From positions 188,501 to 252,500 of the forward strand of contig CAJHNH020000204.1 of the NCBI GenBank assembly GCA_905116865.2: a stretch of DNA of 64,000 bases, given 5' to 3'. The DNA comes from Candidula unifasciata. Lineage: Eukaryota; Mollusca; Gastropoda; Stylommatophora; Geomitridae. The number at the start of each line of letters is the position of its first letter. Within the stretch, counting starts at the first letter, position 1. This document shows positions 33,711 through 45,114 of this stretch, in pieces. The notes below the pieces were generated by a model. It did no database searches and was not told the origin of the DNA. It worked only from the letters and a program-made list of their open reading frames with translations. The translations under genes were made by a program, and so were the position numbers.

Positions 33711-33910
33711 CTTACGTCCTTTTTAGGACGTAATTTTTTGTTATTTGAAACCCCACTCTGGCTTTTGCCAGGGGCCGCAATACAGGCAGGCCATCAATAA
33801 TGCCAATTGTCTGAACGCGGTTTCTGGGACCTCTCCACGGTGATCCTCATCCGCATGGTGGCACATTGTGTGATGTCCTGGTGGGGTAGAAAGTTAGTCA
33901 GTCAGTCATC
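33711..33910 (+). mobile_element. Family H copy d
   Basis: Sense plus. Starts with a perfect 8-bp stem TTACGTCC-TTTTTA-GGACGTAA, then GCTTTTGCCAGGGGCC. A short deletion removes the CATCGGGTGTTTATCG part. The tail is AGTTAGTCAGTCAGTC. Confidence 0.9.
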
Positions 33911-34198
33911 CTGTGATTCTATCACTTACTCTAGCAACTACATCAGTAAACATGCCTATCCGCAATACTGACCTCAAAATAAAGTACGTTAGAAGAGTTT
34001 TAGATAGTCAAAACAGAAAGACTTACCTCCTATCCCTGGCCGAAGCTCTTTGTCGTACCCAGCCAGCAGACTGTCCAGTACCTCGGACACAGCTTTCGTT
34101 TTGGGAACTTCGTAGCTGTCGGATCTGTTTATGCAGACAACACTTTGATCAATCAATTAATGGATCAATACGTGAATTTATTTTTTTAAAGAGTTCGT

Positions 34199-34580
34199 TG
34201 GTTAGTTAGTTAGTTAGTTGGGTTATCATCATTGCACTCCAGACATGTCCATAGGTGCTCAGATCCTTCCCCTAGTATGAACCCCAACGTCCGATGGCTA
34301 ATAGTACCAGTTCTATGTTGATTAACAAGTCCTCTGGCGTGTCTGGTGTGCGTCTCGTTTTTTGCTGTGCCGATCTTAATTCCCAAGTCTGCCATTCTGG
34401 CGAGTGATGTGGATTCACTGCCACCAAAGTCCTCTATCCTTCCCATTTCTCTGAGGGCATTGGTAATATCAGCATGATCCATAGGCTGACCGTCGGTAGT
34501 GATAGCGGATCCAGCCAACCTGTCAGCTCTTTCATTTCCATCGACGCCTGCGTGTCCCGGAACAGAAATAAAGGTATGTA
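34199..34580 (-). mobile_element. LINE 3' end, type 2, copy i
   Basis: Nearly the same as copy h on the minus strand: AITTDGQPMDHADITNALRE, then NQHRTGTISHRTLGFILG and EHLWTCLECNDDNPTN (one knuckle cysteine lost, CPEC to CLEC). The same 3' end has four (AACT) units. Truncated within RNase H near GHAG. Confidence 0.92.
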
Positions 34581-34774
34581 GTCTAAATCGACGTCACTGC
34601 AACTTGAGCATTTCCATGCTGCTCAGATGTCGCAACCACTTAAAGTCACTTCTGTTTACTGATTGTTCCCATGAGTAGTGGGTTATGATGTTTTCCTTTT
34701 TGTGGCCTCAAAGGCGGCATAGACCGTGTTTTACCATGCTTTACTCCCTTGTCATGCAATGGCGGCTAAGCTGC

Positions 34775-34998
34775 AACTTTCCGTCCTTTTTATGATGCAA
34801 TTTATCGTTATCTGAAGCCCTACTCTGGCTCTTGCCAAGGGCCGCAATATATACTGGCAATAAATATGGGCATAAAGGCTGAACGCGGTTTCTGAGACCT
34901 CTCCACGGTGATCCTCATCCACATGGTGGCACACTGTGTCATCTGGTGTTTATCGCTTGTGTGATGTCCTGGTGGGGTAGAAAGTTAGTCAGTCAGGC
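34775..34998 (+). mobile_element. Family H copy e
   Basis: Sense plus. 5' stem CGTC...GATG (4 bp with one G-U), GCTCTTGCCAAGGGCC hairpin, GTGGCACACTGTGTCATC and tail AGTTAGTCAGTCAG. Confidence 0.88.
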
Positions 34999-35088
34999 GC
35001 AATGGCGGTAGTATAAGAGATTCGTCACTAACCCACTAAACTTGTCCGTTTAGTGTTGATGATATTGAAAGAACAAAAATATTTATAA

Positions 35089-35180
35089 GAGTGGGTCGCA
35101 CAAATCGAGCCCTGACTCGTGGAACATTTGAGTGTGAAACGATTTCACTAACCTCTAAACTACAGAGCCGTGCTACATGT
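35089..35180 (-). mobile_element. tRNA-headed SINE fragment
   Basis: On the minus strand GTAGTTTAGAGGTTAGTG resembles an A box and AGGGCTCGATTTG a B box at the usual spacing. No body was matched to SINE-A to SINE-D. Confidence 0.6.
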
Positions 35181-35964
35181 GGATGGCAGTTGTACGTATT
35201 ACATACAGTAATCAAATTACAGTTATCAGTGAACCAGATATCTGGTGCAGAGGACTGAAAATAGGATACAAGTCACTGTGGTGTTGTTTCTGATAGATGA
35301 AGCACCGCAGTAACATTCATTCCCCTACACCTGTGCTTTCTTCTGAACAGCAGTATAGCGCCAGAATGCTGAAGTGGCTTCACGGCTGGGCTGAATATTA
35401 GGGCGGACTACTTGAAAGATGTCTTGGGCCGGCCCTGCTACGCCGACCACAGGTTTAGGACCGTCTTCTTTGGGGAAGAAGGCTTCCAGAACTCTGGTCC
35501 ATGTTTTTTTTTCTTCGAAACTCTCTTGCCTACAGTCGAAATGCCATGATCAAAACATATCAAACTCCTAGGGGGCCAATCACCGAGGTTTGGTCTCTTT
35601 AAGAACGCACGCTTCCAGAGATTTCCACAGGAAACCAGGGCTGACCGGAAGCGGAAATACTTCGGGATCTGACCGGCCGCCATGAGAGGCTAGGTTGGGT
35701 TGTGTTTGAGAGAGCGTAATGTGAAATAAAATCGATGTGACATAAGAAGGAAATAGACCAGGGAACAGCGACGGAGACACGAAGGAGGTGATTACACGAT
35801 GGGAGACAGTTGATGTGGGAGTCATTGAAGCGTAGACATTCACCTGTCGACCCGAAGTTTTCAGATTTTAATTCATATAGACTCAGATTATGTCCAAAAT
35901 TATCGTCTTGCAGGTCTACCCAGCCTAAGGCGGGGGATCCAGCCGCTTGTTTCGGCGGTGCCAG
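35181..35964. other. Unassigned stretch
   Basis: Two overlapping minus-strand frames (35438-35683 and 35599-36039) show no family motif, and the second runs into a hAT repeat. No gene is supported. Confidence 0.4.
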
Positions 35965-36135
35965 CAGGGCCGGATTAACTATTAGGTACAATAAGCACGT
36001 GCATAGGACAACCACATAATGTAGGGGAACCATATTCATTTTCGATTTCCTTGCAAATGAGTGTTTGGATGCCTCATCTTTTTAATGTATAGAAGCAGAT
36101 GTGTTACATGGGATTAGTCTGTAAGGCTCTGATCA

Positions 36136-36165
<30 letters not shown>
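35965..36165. mobile_element. hAT-like element copy, one terminus
   Basis: Starts CAGGGCCGGATTAACTATTA at 35965, a hAT-type terminus, with AATAAGCACGTGCAT as at 12496 and TATAGAAGCAGATGTGTTAC as at 12665. The far terminus was not located. An (AAT)n run follows. Confidence 0.65.
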
Positions 36166-36168
<3 letters not shown>

Positions 36169-36293
36169 TCATTATATATTTAAGTTTGAACACGGAGGCA
36201 CAAATACATATTTTTCAAGAAATGAGATTTATTAACAGCATTTTATTCATCTGGAAATTCTTTTTCTTCTTTCGTTCGCTTGAAATAAATTAT

Positions 36294-36850
36294 CTATACC
36301 TGCAATGCTGTCTCTAGTTTGAACTTCACTGTCTTTTGTAATTCACTAAGCGGCCCGTAAAGTTTGACTTCCACAAGTGTCTCTTTTGGCCAGAAGTCTT
36401 GCCTGGAAGCGTTGAATCTGGGACAGTCTTGGAGGAGGTGATCTGTTGTTTCAGGTGCCAGTCCACAGGTACGCATGGCTGAATCGCAATCTTAAATTTT
36501 GTGTACATGTGGCAGCGAAGTCAATTGTGCCCTGTTCTAAGGCAAAGAATAATGACTTGCTCTGGTCTGTCCATAATATGATACTCGTCTTGCGCCAGTT
36601 TCGGTGGCTTTCTGATTGACTTGATTATTATCTTCTTCTGTTGATAAGAGACTGGTATGTCAGGTTGTTCTTCAGTTGCACATTCCTTAGCTAGGTTATC
36701 CCCTCTTTCGTTTCCGGGAACCCCACAATGGGAAGGTATCCACTGCATAACTAAATTACAACGGTTGCCTAGTTCGGATAATAGTGTCCGTATACTTAGT
36801 AATTTTCCAGACTGGAGTGTCTGAAGTACCTCTTTTGCATCTGTCTATCT
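36294..36850 (-). mobile_element. LINE RNase H and C-terminus, type 3
   Basis: Minus strand: TDAKEVLQTLQSGKLLSI, MQWIPSHCGVPGNERGDNLA and KECATEEQPDIPVSYQQK, then, after a frame change, CGLAPETTDHLLQDCPRFNA and LYGPLSELQKTVKF. It resembles the plus-strand element at 11650-12320. The RNase H SHCG motif and the CxxxxxxxxHxLxxC tail are kept. The reverse transcriptase is absent. Confidence 0.9.
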
Positions 36851-38652
36851 GGAAATTAATAACGCCTTTAATATGGTTTTTATCATTTGCGTTGCAAGGG
36901 TTGAAGCTATTTGTTAATGTCACGTGAATTCGATGTAATAAAGCCAGATTGACGTCAATTTTAGCATATTCTCTATCTATTTCACATGCATTCAGACTTT
37001 GGGGGCAGGCTTGGGAATTTAAATAATGCCGACACAAATAATGCATTGCAAACTTTTTTGTCATGTGTATTTTGCTGCATCTCATCAGACCCGTTATTAG
37101 ACAGATACATCAACATTTAACATGCACACACTAAGAAATTGCTCTGAAATAATGATCTCTCTCGATACATTGTTTGTCCCTTCGCCGGAAGTTCACTAGT
37201 CAAGTGACTTAATGAAGGTGACTTAAAATTTATAATAAATTCCTTCTGCAAAGCGATCTGCTGCGAATTACCCCCAGCTGGAATGGAATTGGGTATTTTG
37301 GAATTATGTGAAATAATTGAAATGTAAGATTCTCAGCTTTATCATTAAAAAAAAAAGGTAAAACCAGAGGGATGTTTGAGGCTGGGGTGTTATGGCTAGG
37401 CGGTCAGAAATGATACACATGCCCATAGAACGATGTGGATTTAGCAGGATCTGGCATCCCCGTTAATACTTGAGTTGGGCTGTTTTTGTAAATTTGTTTT
37501 CCTTATTTATGTTAACACAAAATATGTGTCTTGTCAGAGGCGCTGAGGCAAAGAAAACAATGGTTAATTCAGGTGGGAATGTGTGTGTGGGCGCGCGCGT
37601 GTTTGAAAAGGGCACTTTAGCCTCCTAACAATTTTTTTTAGTTAGTCTTTAATGGGCTTTATGAATTTTAAAGTACGTAATGATGTTAACGCGCATTAAC
37701 GCCGAATTTGTGGATGGCGTATACCAAACCTGACGTCCCATACTGAGCCAACGCCATCGGGCGGATACTAGTTTTATCCTACGAAAAGGAAATGAAACCT
37801 GCAGACTTTATGTTATGGCAGGACAGACAGACCCTTAGCCTTGGCTGGCTGTTGATCTAGGAGGAAAGCTCCAATATGCGCACAGATGGAGCACTGCTCT
37901 TCGGATTTGGCAGCTTCTGCAGCCTGCTTTATTCTAAACGTACTGGTGTTACATTTGGGTAAACAAGGCAGGTCTCTACAATACTGCCCAGGCTTTATAC
38001 TATGGAGGGGATGAACTTCGTGCCTAATATTGACAACCCAATGAAAATCCTGAAATCCCGTGGAAGACTTTTCTTAACGCGGACGGGTCTTGCTAGTAAC
38101 ACTCGCCATCTCCATGGATGTGAGTTCTATGCCTCGTTATGGCGCACATTAACACTATCGTCTGGAAAGTCGAATAGGTGCCAATCAATGATTCTATTAA
38201 TAATAACATTATTGTAAACTGTGTGTTTAATGTTCGTCCAGCACAAATGATTAAGACCACGATTTCTTTCATCTGTCTAAAAACTATGGCTGATTGTCAG
38301 TGAGTCCGGAGATGACGTATAATCTATATATGGACCCGGAAGGATCTAGGGCAATGATGGCAGGGAACAGTGTCTGTAGATAAAGGGCATGTTATTCGGA
38401 TCTTTCTAGCCTGTCCGCGCTGTTCAGCTGCCTCCCTTTTTTCTAAATCCCTCGCAGGTTGCTGTACCTCGTCGGAAAGACGTTCCTCATGTTGCCCGGT
38501 CTTGTGCAGCAGCCTCCCAAAGTGTCAGGGTTTATACTGAGGGTTTTAAGTGATGCGTGTTCCTGAAGCATACCCCCCCCCCCTTTACCGCTCCCCTTCC
38601 CACAGGAAACAATGCGAGCGTCTACCTTATTATACCTCACCATAAAATGTTT
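36851..38652. other. Large unassigned stretch
   Basis: A-run near 37347, C-run near 38573-38583. A minus frame at 36756-37085 overlaps the LINE edge. No host exon, tRNA or further transposon was recognised. Confidence 0.4.
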
Positions 38653-39385
38653 CGGCTATCCTCCAACTAACGGTCGGTAAAGATGGCGGCCGCAAAATAT
38701 CCTTTCGAGCCACAGTAACGCGTCAATTGCGCACTAGCGGTCACGAGCACATCGCGGGAAAACTAGGATTAGTGTCTTTTGACTATTCCGAGAAACGGAA
38801 CAAACCGCCGAGTTAAACTCGCCACCAAGAGTCAAGATGGGGCTAAACTAGATGGCTGGGACCCTTAAGCAGAAGCTTCCGCATCTCCTGCAGCTTTGCT
38901 CGTGAATCCTGGCCATCTAGTTTAGCCCCATGGTGGCTACTCTCGGCGGTGGCAGTAGTCGCCGGAAAACCGCAAATTAAGTCGCTGGAAGTTCTCAATT
39001 GACACGTGACTGAGGCCCTGTTTGTAGTCGACATCTTTTGTGACCGTTATTCGGAGGACAGCCGGTCTGTGGATGCTACTAAAAAGAAAGCTACGTTACC
39101 AATGCGGCACGAGCCGCGCCTTGTTCCGATCGTACTTAGTCGAGTTTCAAGGGCGTAACAGCCACAAACAGCAGATTTTCGAGCACTATTTAGAATGTCC
39201 GTGCCATAATTTCCAGATATAAGGCACACAATTGTCGGTAAGTAGTCGATTTGACATAGCTTTTTTTCCGTTCCTTATTAGTTTTCACTTCAATGTTTGA
39301 ATGTTTTGCAAGACATGACACGTGACTGTGGCTCAAAGATATTTTGCTGCCACCATCTTTACCGACCGTTAGTCGGAGGATAGCC
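38653..39385. mobile_element. Foldback-type element with long inverted ends
   Basis: The left end 38653-38728 (GGCTATCCTCCAACTAACGG, TCGGTAAAGATGGCGG) is the inverse of 39316-39385 at roughly 88-90% by eye. A second inverted end lies inside at 38990-39064, and an inner palindrome pairs ATGGGGCTAAACTAGATGGC (near 38836) with CCATCTAGTTTAGCCCCAT (near 38912). Nested long inverted ends without coding sequence are typical of foldback or MITE elements. No convincing target-site duplication was found. Confidence 0.8.
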
Positions 39386-39404
39386 AAGGTTTCTTTTGTT
39401 GTGT

Positions 39405-39900
39405 GTAAAGCCGATGGTCTGGCAAACGGACGACGTGACCTGCCCAACAAATCTGTGATTGCATCAGGATGGTATCGATACTGGGAATGCCAGCTTTATC
39501 CAGTACGACAGTATCTGTTATTCTGCCTTGCACGTGATGTTCAGTGCATTTCTCAGATTGACCGTGTGGAAGTAGCTGAGTGTCTTTGCATGACATTTGT
39601 TTACAGTCCATGTTTCACAAGCTTACAGCAGCACTGTCAGTTCTGCAGCTTTGTATAGCTTCAGTTTGGTTTGCTGACTAATACCACTTCGATGTCAGAC
39701 ATTTGTACACAGTCTAGCAAATGTGCGTCTGGCTTTAGAGATCCCGGCATTTATCTCATCATTGATGGTGACTGTAAAAGGTAAACTGTATACTTTTAGC
39801 AGAGAAGCAATCTGACTTGTTAAAACTTCAATCAAGACAAAATTATGTTGTTCTGTGTTTGCAGAGTCTGGATGGACCTCATCCTGGAACACCGCCTTTA
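39405..39900 (-). mobile_element. LINE reverse transcriptase C-terminal remnant
   Basis: Minus strand: FTVTINDEINAGISKARRTF, RLCTNV, stop, then QTKLKLYKAAELTVLL, ACETWTVNKCHAKTLSYFH, TDTVVLDKAGIPSIDTIL, QICWAGHVVRLPDHRL. This is the thumb/C-terminal region of an endonuclease-type LINE (family motifs DEINxRISKA, ACExW, WAGHVVRMPD). Stops and frame shifts throughout. It abuts the foldback element. Confidence 0.9.
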
Positions 39901-40612
39901 TCGATCATAATATCTCCCTTATGTAATACGGCGCTTTGTGTGTAGACAGATTACAGATAGATAGAAATAGTCTACGATGTTTAATTACCGGTATGGGTAG
40001 CAAGGATTGGTATTCACAAGCTCCACCTAAAAAAATGGGAAATGCCTGCGCGCAATTCACAGCCTCTGCCAATCAAGCCGAAATTTTTTACGCTATTATT
40101 TCTCAGAACATGTCGAAAACATCATGGATCTCTATGTCTAATTTCAATGATCATCTGACGGCATTCTTCCATTACACAGCTGCACCTAATATTTTTGAAT
40201 TACGGCTCTTGTCTGTCTCAGCGTTCTGTTGTTGTTGTTATTGCTAGTATTCATTTTCTGTGTTCAGGCGCGTGTCAGAGCTTCAGCAGCTAGACAGACA
40301 TGAGGATTTCTCTCGTAGATACATCAGCTAAGTGATTGTGTGTATTCTTGCTTGTAACTATAACATTGTCTGTTCATGTAATGTACCAGTGAGAGTTCTC
40401 TAGCCGGAACCTGTCGTTTGTGTTTGTGACACTGTGAGGCTGACTAGTTTTACTTGTCTTTTGGTTTGATATCTTTTTGTTGTACGTTGAGGAGGACTAT
40501 CTTTTTTTTTTTTTAAATCTTAGCCCATGATGCTCATAGCAGTATACGGAGAAGAAAATTCTTCTCAAGAGGCATGTAGAACTAGTAACCATGAATTATA
40601 ATAAAGAAAAAA
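39901..40612. other. Unassigned stretch
   Basis: A 103-codon plus frame at 39936-40247 has no family motif. No repeat was recognised. Confidence 0.4.
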
Positions 40613-40835
40613 AAAATGAATCCTGCTAACAGAAACACGTAATAGACTATATTCAAAAGTAACTGCCTGTTTTACCAAGGAAAACGCAAGCTGAAGACCA
40701 TGTATTTTTTTGTGCGTGCATAATTCATGGATTGAACGGGTTTATTGTCCTAGCTTCTATGTATCTCAGTAGTTTGTGGCTACCTGAGGTATACATAATT
40801 CAAAACATCGTCCTGACTGCGCCTAGATATGAGCA
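40613..40835 (+). repeat. Dispersed family P, copy 2
   Basis: Partner of 7731-7985 in the same orientation, sharing the ATGAATCC start, ACTGCCTGTTTTACCAAGGA and GCATAATTCATGGATTGAAC. Confidence 0.7.
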
Positions 40836-42139
40836 TATTCCACTATGGGTAGTAAAAGCTATATATGAAAATATTCTATGGGTAGTAAAACAAAAAACTC
40901 AAAACTTAAACGAATTAACGAATTAATTAAATGATCGAAAAGATCGCCCGTCCTCCACTGTACGCAAGCTTTTGAACTCTGTGCACATTATACTCCTCAA
41001 ACAGACATTTACTTTTGAGTGTCGTCGATTTTTGTATTTCAGTCAGAAGTGTTCATTTGTTTGCTCCTGTTTAGTCAATTATTACTTTATATGCACCCGA
41101 CAAGATACAGCGAAATATGGCAGAAAAAAAAATTATGCAGTCTTCTTTGTTTCAATTTTATCGTCTTCGAGTACTAAGGGGGTACGCGTCCTGCTGTAGA
41201 TGGGTTAAAAAACAAACACGTTCGGGCAATGGAACGAGAGTCGCGCCGTGGAAGAGACTGGGGCCTCACTATGTTAGTACTCAAAGACAACAATTGTACA
41301 ATGTAGCCAACCTTCATTTTAGAGACGAAACATACATATTATTATTATTACGCACTGGAAAGGCTTAGGCATCTCAAGCCATCCTTCTCTCCTCCCCAGA
41401 AAATATGTAAATGGGAGATCGTCCCCCTCCCCAATGATTTCTTTGTGTCGGCGTTCCCGAGTTTCACAATCCTTGAAGAATCAGAATTGGATGTTAGTGG
41501 CACCCGTTTAGATAAAGACTGTCTCGTGACTTTCTTATAGCAGTACAAGTCTGAGTGCATTATCATAACAACAGAGATGAGATATCTCAGACGAGCTGCA
41601 GAGATAAAGAACATATCTTTTCATTTGTCTGTACGTTCACCACCTGTAAACTCTGGAGTAAAGATGTTGGTCGTTCGTCCATTTCTGGGCTTCTTTTGAT
41701 CCAAAACTTGATTTGCCAGAGTGTACGTCCGTTTTGCGACATGCTTGTTTAGTGGGGAGGGAGGGGGGGGTAGGTCTAGTCTCCCTGCGCCCCCTCCCCG
41801 ACACACACACAATGAGGCCCATGATCCTACACCGGGGTGTGGGGTGGTGGGGGGGGGGGGGCAGCTAAAATTAAAGTGAAGAATTGAGAAGAAGACTAAG
41901 ACTGAAACCAGTCACGCCGTTTTTTAGAGCAACATAAAACATGGTTTGGTCATCTGACGAGAATGCACAGGAACCAACTACCATAAAGAGGCACGCTGAA
42001 GAAATATAACTGACACACAGCAAGATTCCTAAAGATAACAGTGGATGCACATATCCACTTTAGCCACCTCTTAGTGTGGCGACGGCACCAAAGCCTCATG
42101 AGCCGACCAATACTTAAATAATCAGGTAATCGGAGTTGC
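40836..42139. other. Unassigned stretch
   Basis: G-runs at 41759-41770 and 41843-41861. No recognised gene or repeat. Confidence 0.4.
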
Positions 42140-42600
42140 AGTGTCATAACAAACAAGCCACCCTATAGTTGTTCTGTTCCTGTGCCAAAGAATACAGATT
42201 GTTCATCATTGTCACTTGTGGAAAAATAAATTGATACAGACTGCAGTCTCAGCAAAGCCAACAACATACACACGCATTAAATGCATTATGAAGCGGTCAG
42301 AAATGCCAACGCAAACAGTCCGACACTAGAAATTCAGTTCATGCATTCATCAGTTTTCTTTCTACGTCGATCTAAGAAGCAGTTACAACAGATTAGTAGT
42401 GGTACACACAATTAATGGCAAAAAGCAGCGCCAGTTATCTCTGGCAACAGGCTACTTGCCTTTCTGAATCTACAGTTCACAACACAAATTCTGGTGGGCA
42501 TAGCTGGAAAGCATTCTATATAAAATTTCCAACTTAAACCTTTACACCATACACTCAGCTCAGCAACTAGGCGACGGAACTACATCCTTTCAGTCTACAT
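42140..42600 (+). repeat. Dispersed family M, copy 2
   Basis: Aligns with 50080-50520 through ACAGACTGCAGTCTC, CTGAATCTACAGTTCACA, CATTCTATATAAAATTTCCA, AACTAGGCGACGGAACTACA and TCCTTTCAGTCTACA. Confidence 0.75.
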
Positions 42601-43193
42601 ATGGAGGAAAAAACAACTGCTAATTATAGCCACAAGCAAAAACTTTGTCACGAATAAAAACAGTAAACAGGCCTATCCACCATATTGTGCCTTACCAAAA
42701 TCCCATGTCAAAAGATTCTCAGCTGATGCCATTGTGTTTCACTACAGCACCCTATCCGGCATATCGAGGTCTTCACCTCAGTTTCTAGAATAGACGAAGT
42801 TGAACGTTCCGGACATTTCCCCGGTCATTAAAGATGACCCCAGAAGATAACGGACAGTTTTTGGAGGTACTCGGGAGCAGACAGACCAATTTTCCCTGGC
42901 TCTCGTTTGCATTCATAAATAGCTTGTTAAGCCTGGACATCAAATTGTCTGAGTTGTCCTTTTCTTATGTTCCATTCTATGTTAGAGGACCGACCTTGAC
43001 CGAGTGCATTAGATGGGTCTGCTAAAATAAAGTGACAGTAAAGGACTCTTTTTTACGTTGTCAGCCTTTTGAGTAAAATTTGCTGGCTGGCTATATTTTT
43101 TTAGCCATCTCACACATTTCCTATCGGGGAAGGAGGATGGCAGGGACACGGAGCCTTAAGGGACAAAGGCATTGTTTAAATGATTATATATTT

Positions 43194-43197
<4 letters not shown>
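42601..43197. other. Unassigned stretch
   Basis: No recognised gene or repeat. Confidence 0.4.
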
Positions 43198-43277
<80 letters not shown>

Positions 43278-43326
43278 TATATACACACACACTCACATAA
43301 TTACATACATACACACACACACGCAA

Positions 43327-43363
<37 letters not shown>
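43198..43363. repeat. (TA)n-(CA)n microsatellite
   Basis: (TA)n to about 43282, then (CA)n with short breaks to 43363. Confidence 0.97.
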
Positions 43364-43364
<1 letters not shown>

Positions 43365-43404
43365 ATACAAATGGCATCAAGAAAGTAATACCCCACTTTT
43401 CTAT

Positions 43405-43840
43405 TCTTGGAGTGGTTTGAAGTTTGAGGTTTGAACAACTGATAAACATCATGGCACACGGGTATTAGCCCATAAGTGCTCCGTTCTTCTTCTAACTCAA
43501 GTCTGAGTCCGAAGAAGCTCAGCACAGTGCACAGGCTCTGAAGCACCGGCGAGGATCCTGAAATACTTTTGGGTAGATTTTTAACTCCAAATTTTTGCCC
43601 GGGCAGCGCCGTTAGGCTACTCTTTAGGATTTCCAACTGCCAAAGAATTCATTACGTGCACAACAATGCACACAGGCGTCCGATCTCACTACCCAGAGAC
43701 CAGGGGGAATTAGTAGAAGTCCAATCCACGTGAAAAAATCCCAGCCCTTTTTGGGGGGATTGAACCCGGAACCTCTAGCACTCGAGGCGGACACCATACC
43801 TCGAGACCACTTAGCGCTCCTTTTTTCTAGGAGAATAATA
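43405..43840 (-). mobile_element. SINE-D copy, full length
   Basis: On the minus strand the head has TGGTCTCGAGGTATGG (A-box region) and CCGGGTTCAATCCCC (B box), then GGTCTCTGGGTAGTGAG, GGCGCTGCCCGGGCAAAA and GAGTTAGAAGAAGAACGGAG, ending TGTGCCATGATGTTTATCAG. Same order as 52280-52700. Confidence 0.9.
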
Positions 43841-43937
43841 AAATCAGGATCAGTATCTGTTGCAGGAATTGAAACTGTGGTGAATAATCACAAACGTGTG
43901 TGTACTGTGTGCAGTAATGTTCTGAGTCTACCTTGAT

Positions 43938-44302
43938 AATTCTACTTCTTTGAGTCCACGCCGTGTAGCGTTGGTAGTCATTTTATTCACAACCTTTTTA
44001 TCATGTGTACTTTCAAGCAGCTCCGATACAGATAATCTTCCATGTCATGATGTCAAACTATCCAACATATGTTCTCTCACTCTCCCTCTGCCTCTCCTGC
44101 CCTCCAACTTTCCTACTGTCACGATGTACTCCACTTTTCTTCTTCTCATCACATGACCAAAGATTGTGGATTGTCTCTTTCTGATGTGGGCAATCAGTTT
44201 TCTTCTTGAGTCAACTGCCTTCAAGGCATCTTCATTACTCTTTTTATCTGTCCAGGGTATTCTCATCATTCGTCTATAAAACCACATCTCCGCAGCTTCC
44301 AA
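43938..44302 (-). mobile_element. LINE reverse transcriptase C-terminus
   Basis: Minus strand: EAAEMWFYRRMMRIPWTDKK, KLIAHIRKRQSTIFGHVMRR, GKLEGRRGRGRVREHMLDSL, TS, stop, HGRLSVSELLEST and KMTTNATRRG. The family has Trp where the stop is (SWHG), so TGG has become TGA while the frame continues correctly for about 40 codons. This is the 3' end of an endonuclease-type LINE. The catalytic part is missing. Confidence 0.93.
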
Positions 44303-44409
44303 ATAATTTGGGTGTTGTTAGGAATAAAGACGTCGGGCTACCTTGATAATTATATGTCAGTAATTACTTAGTATCTTTATTTAATAATTGAATCAATTCA
44401 GCAATAAGG

Positions 44410-44585
44410 TGCCGTCTCCATAATAAAGGTAGGCTGCAATGGATCTCCAACACGTGCTGTCTCTCGTCTCAATAGTACAATCTCTCATACAGCTGTCTGT
44501 CCATCTATTGATGTAGTCCTTCCATTTGAATCGTTGTCTACCTTTTGCTCTCCTCTTCCTTCGACGTTTTCTCTCCAGTTTGGTT
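44410..44585 (-). mobile_element. LINE C-terminal fragment
   Basis: Minus strand KGRQRFKWKDYINRWTDSC followed by ETRDSTCWRSIAA resembles the RGRQRxxWxDxIxxW...DRxxWRxxIA tail of a second LINE family. Upstream of it is an A-run. Confidence 0.6.
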
Positions 44586-45114
44586 TCTAAAAAAAAAAAA
44601 AAAAAGTGTTGTGACTTTTGAAGTGGCCAAATTAGTTAAATTGTCTCTTGTTTTATTTCTTACAGTAACTCGGTTTTTTTGGTATGCACCCCACGCTTTC
44701 ATTGTTTGGGATATAAAACTGTACAAGAAAACTGCAAAGGGAGCTATTATTTATATTAACATAAATTAGTATGAAACATTTTCCCCACCTTTATAGTGTA
44801 TTAATTGTGTAATTTGTTTTTAATCAAAGTTCTTTTTTTTTTTAAATATTTTAAAAATTCTTGACAATTTTCTAAATTTTAACTGCACGTTATCAACCAA
44901 AGTAATTAATTTTTAGAAACTATTTTTGTGTGTCTTGTATTTACGACTTGACTGTAAAGGGGAGGTTACTGATAAGATGCTCAGAATGTGGCGACTCAAC
45001 CTATCAAGTGTGCGAATTTATTAATACACTTACTTCCAACATAATACAAATTCGATATGAATTCACGGAAACAGGCTATCGACCACAAAAGGCTAACATC
45101 ACACTGCTTGACTG
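44586..45114. other. Unassigned stretch
   Basis: AT-rich, A- and T-runs. No recognised gene. Confidence 0.4.

Noticed and set aside
33840..33900. A hammerhead ribozyme inside family H
   Set aside because: The antisense contains GGATGAGG...AGAAACC, but the essential CTGA of the core is not present.
32951..34580. A host RNase H gene family
   Set aside because: The fragments share identical 3' ends and tetranucleotide tails and are 5'-truncated, which is the signature of LINE insertions.
35438..36039. Minus-strand frames of 81 and 146 codons, one with a hydrophobic start
   Set aside because: The signal-like start lies in a hAT repeat, and no domain or splice structure supports a gene.
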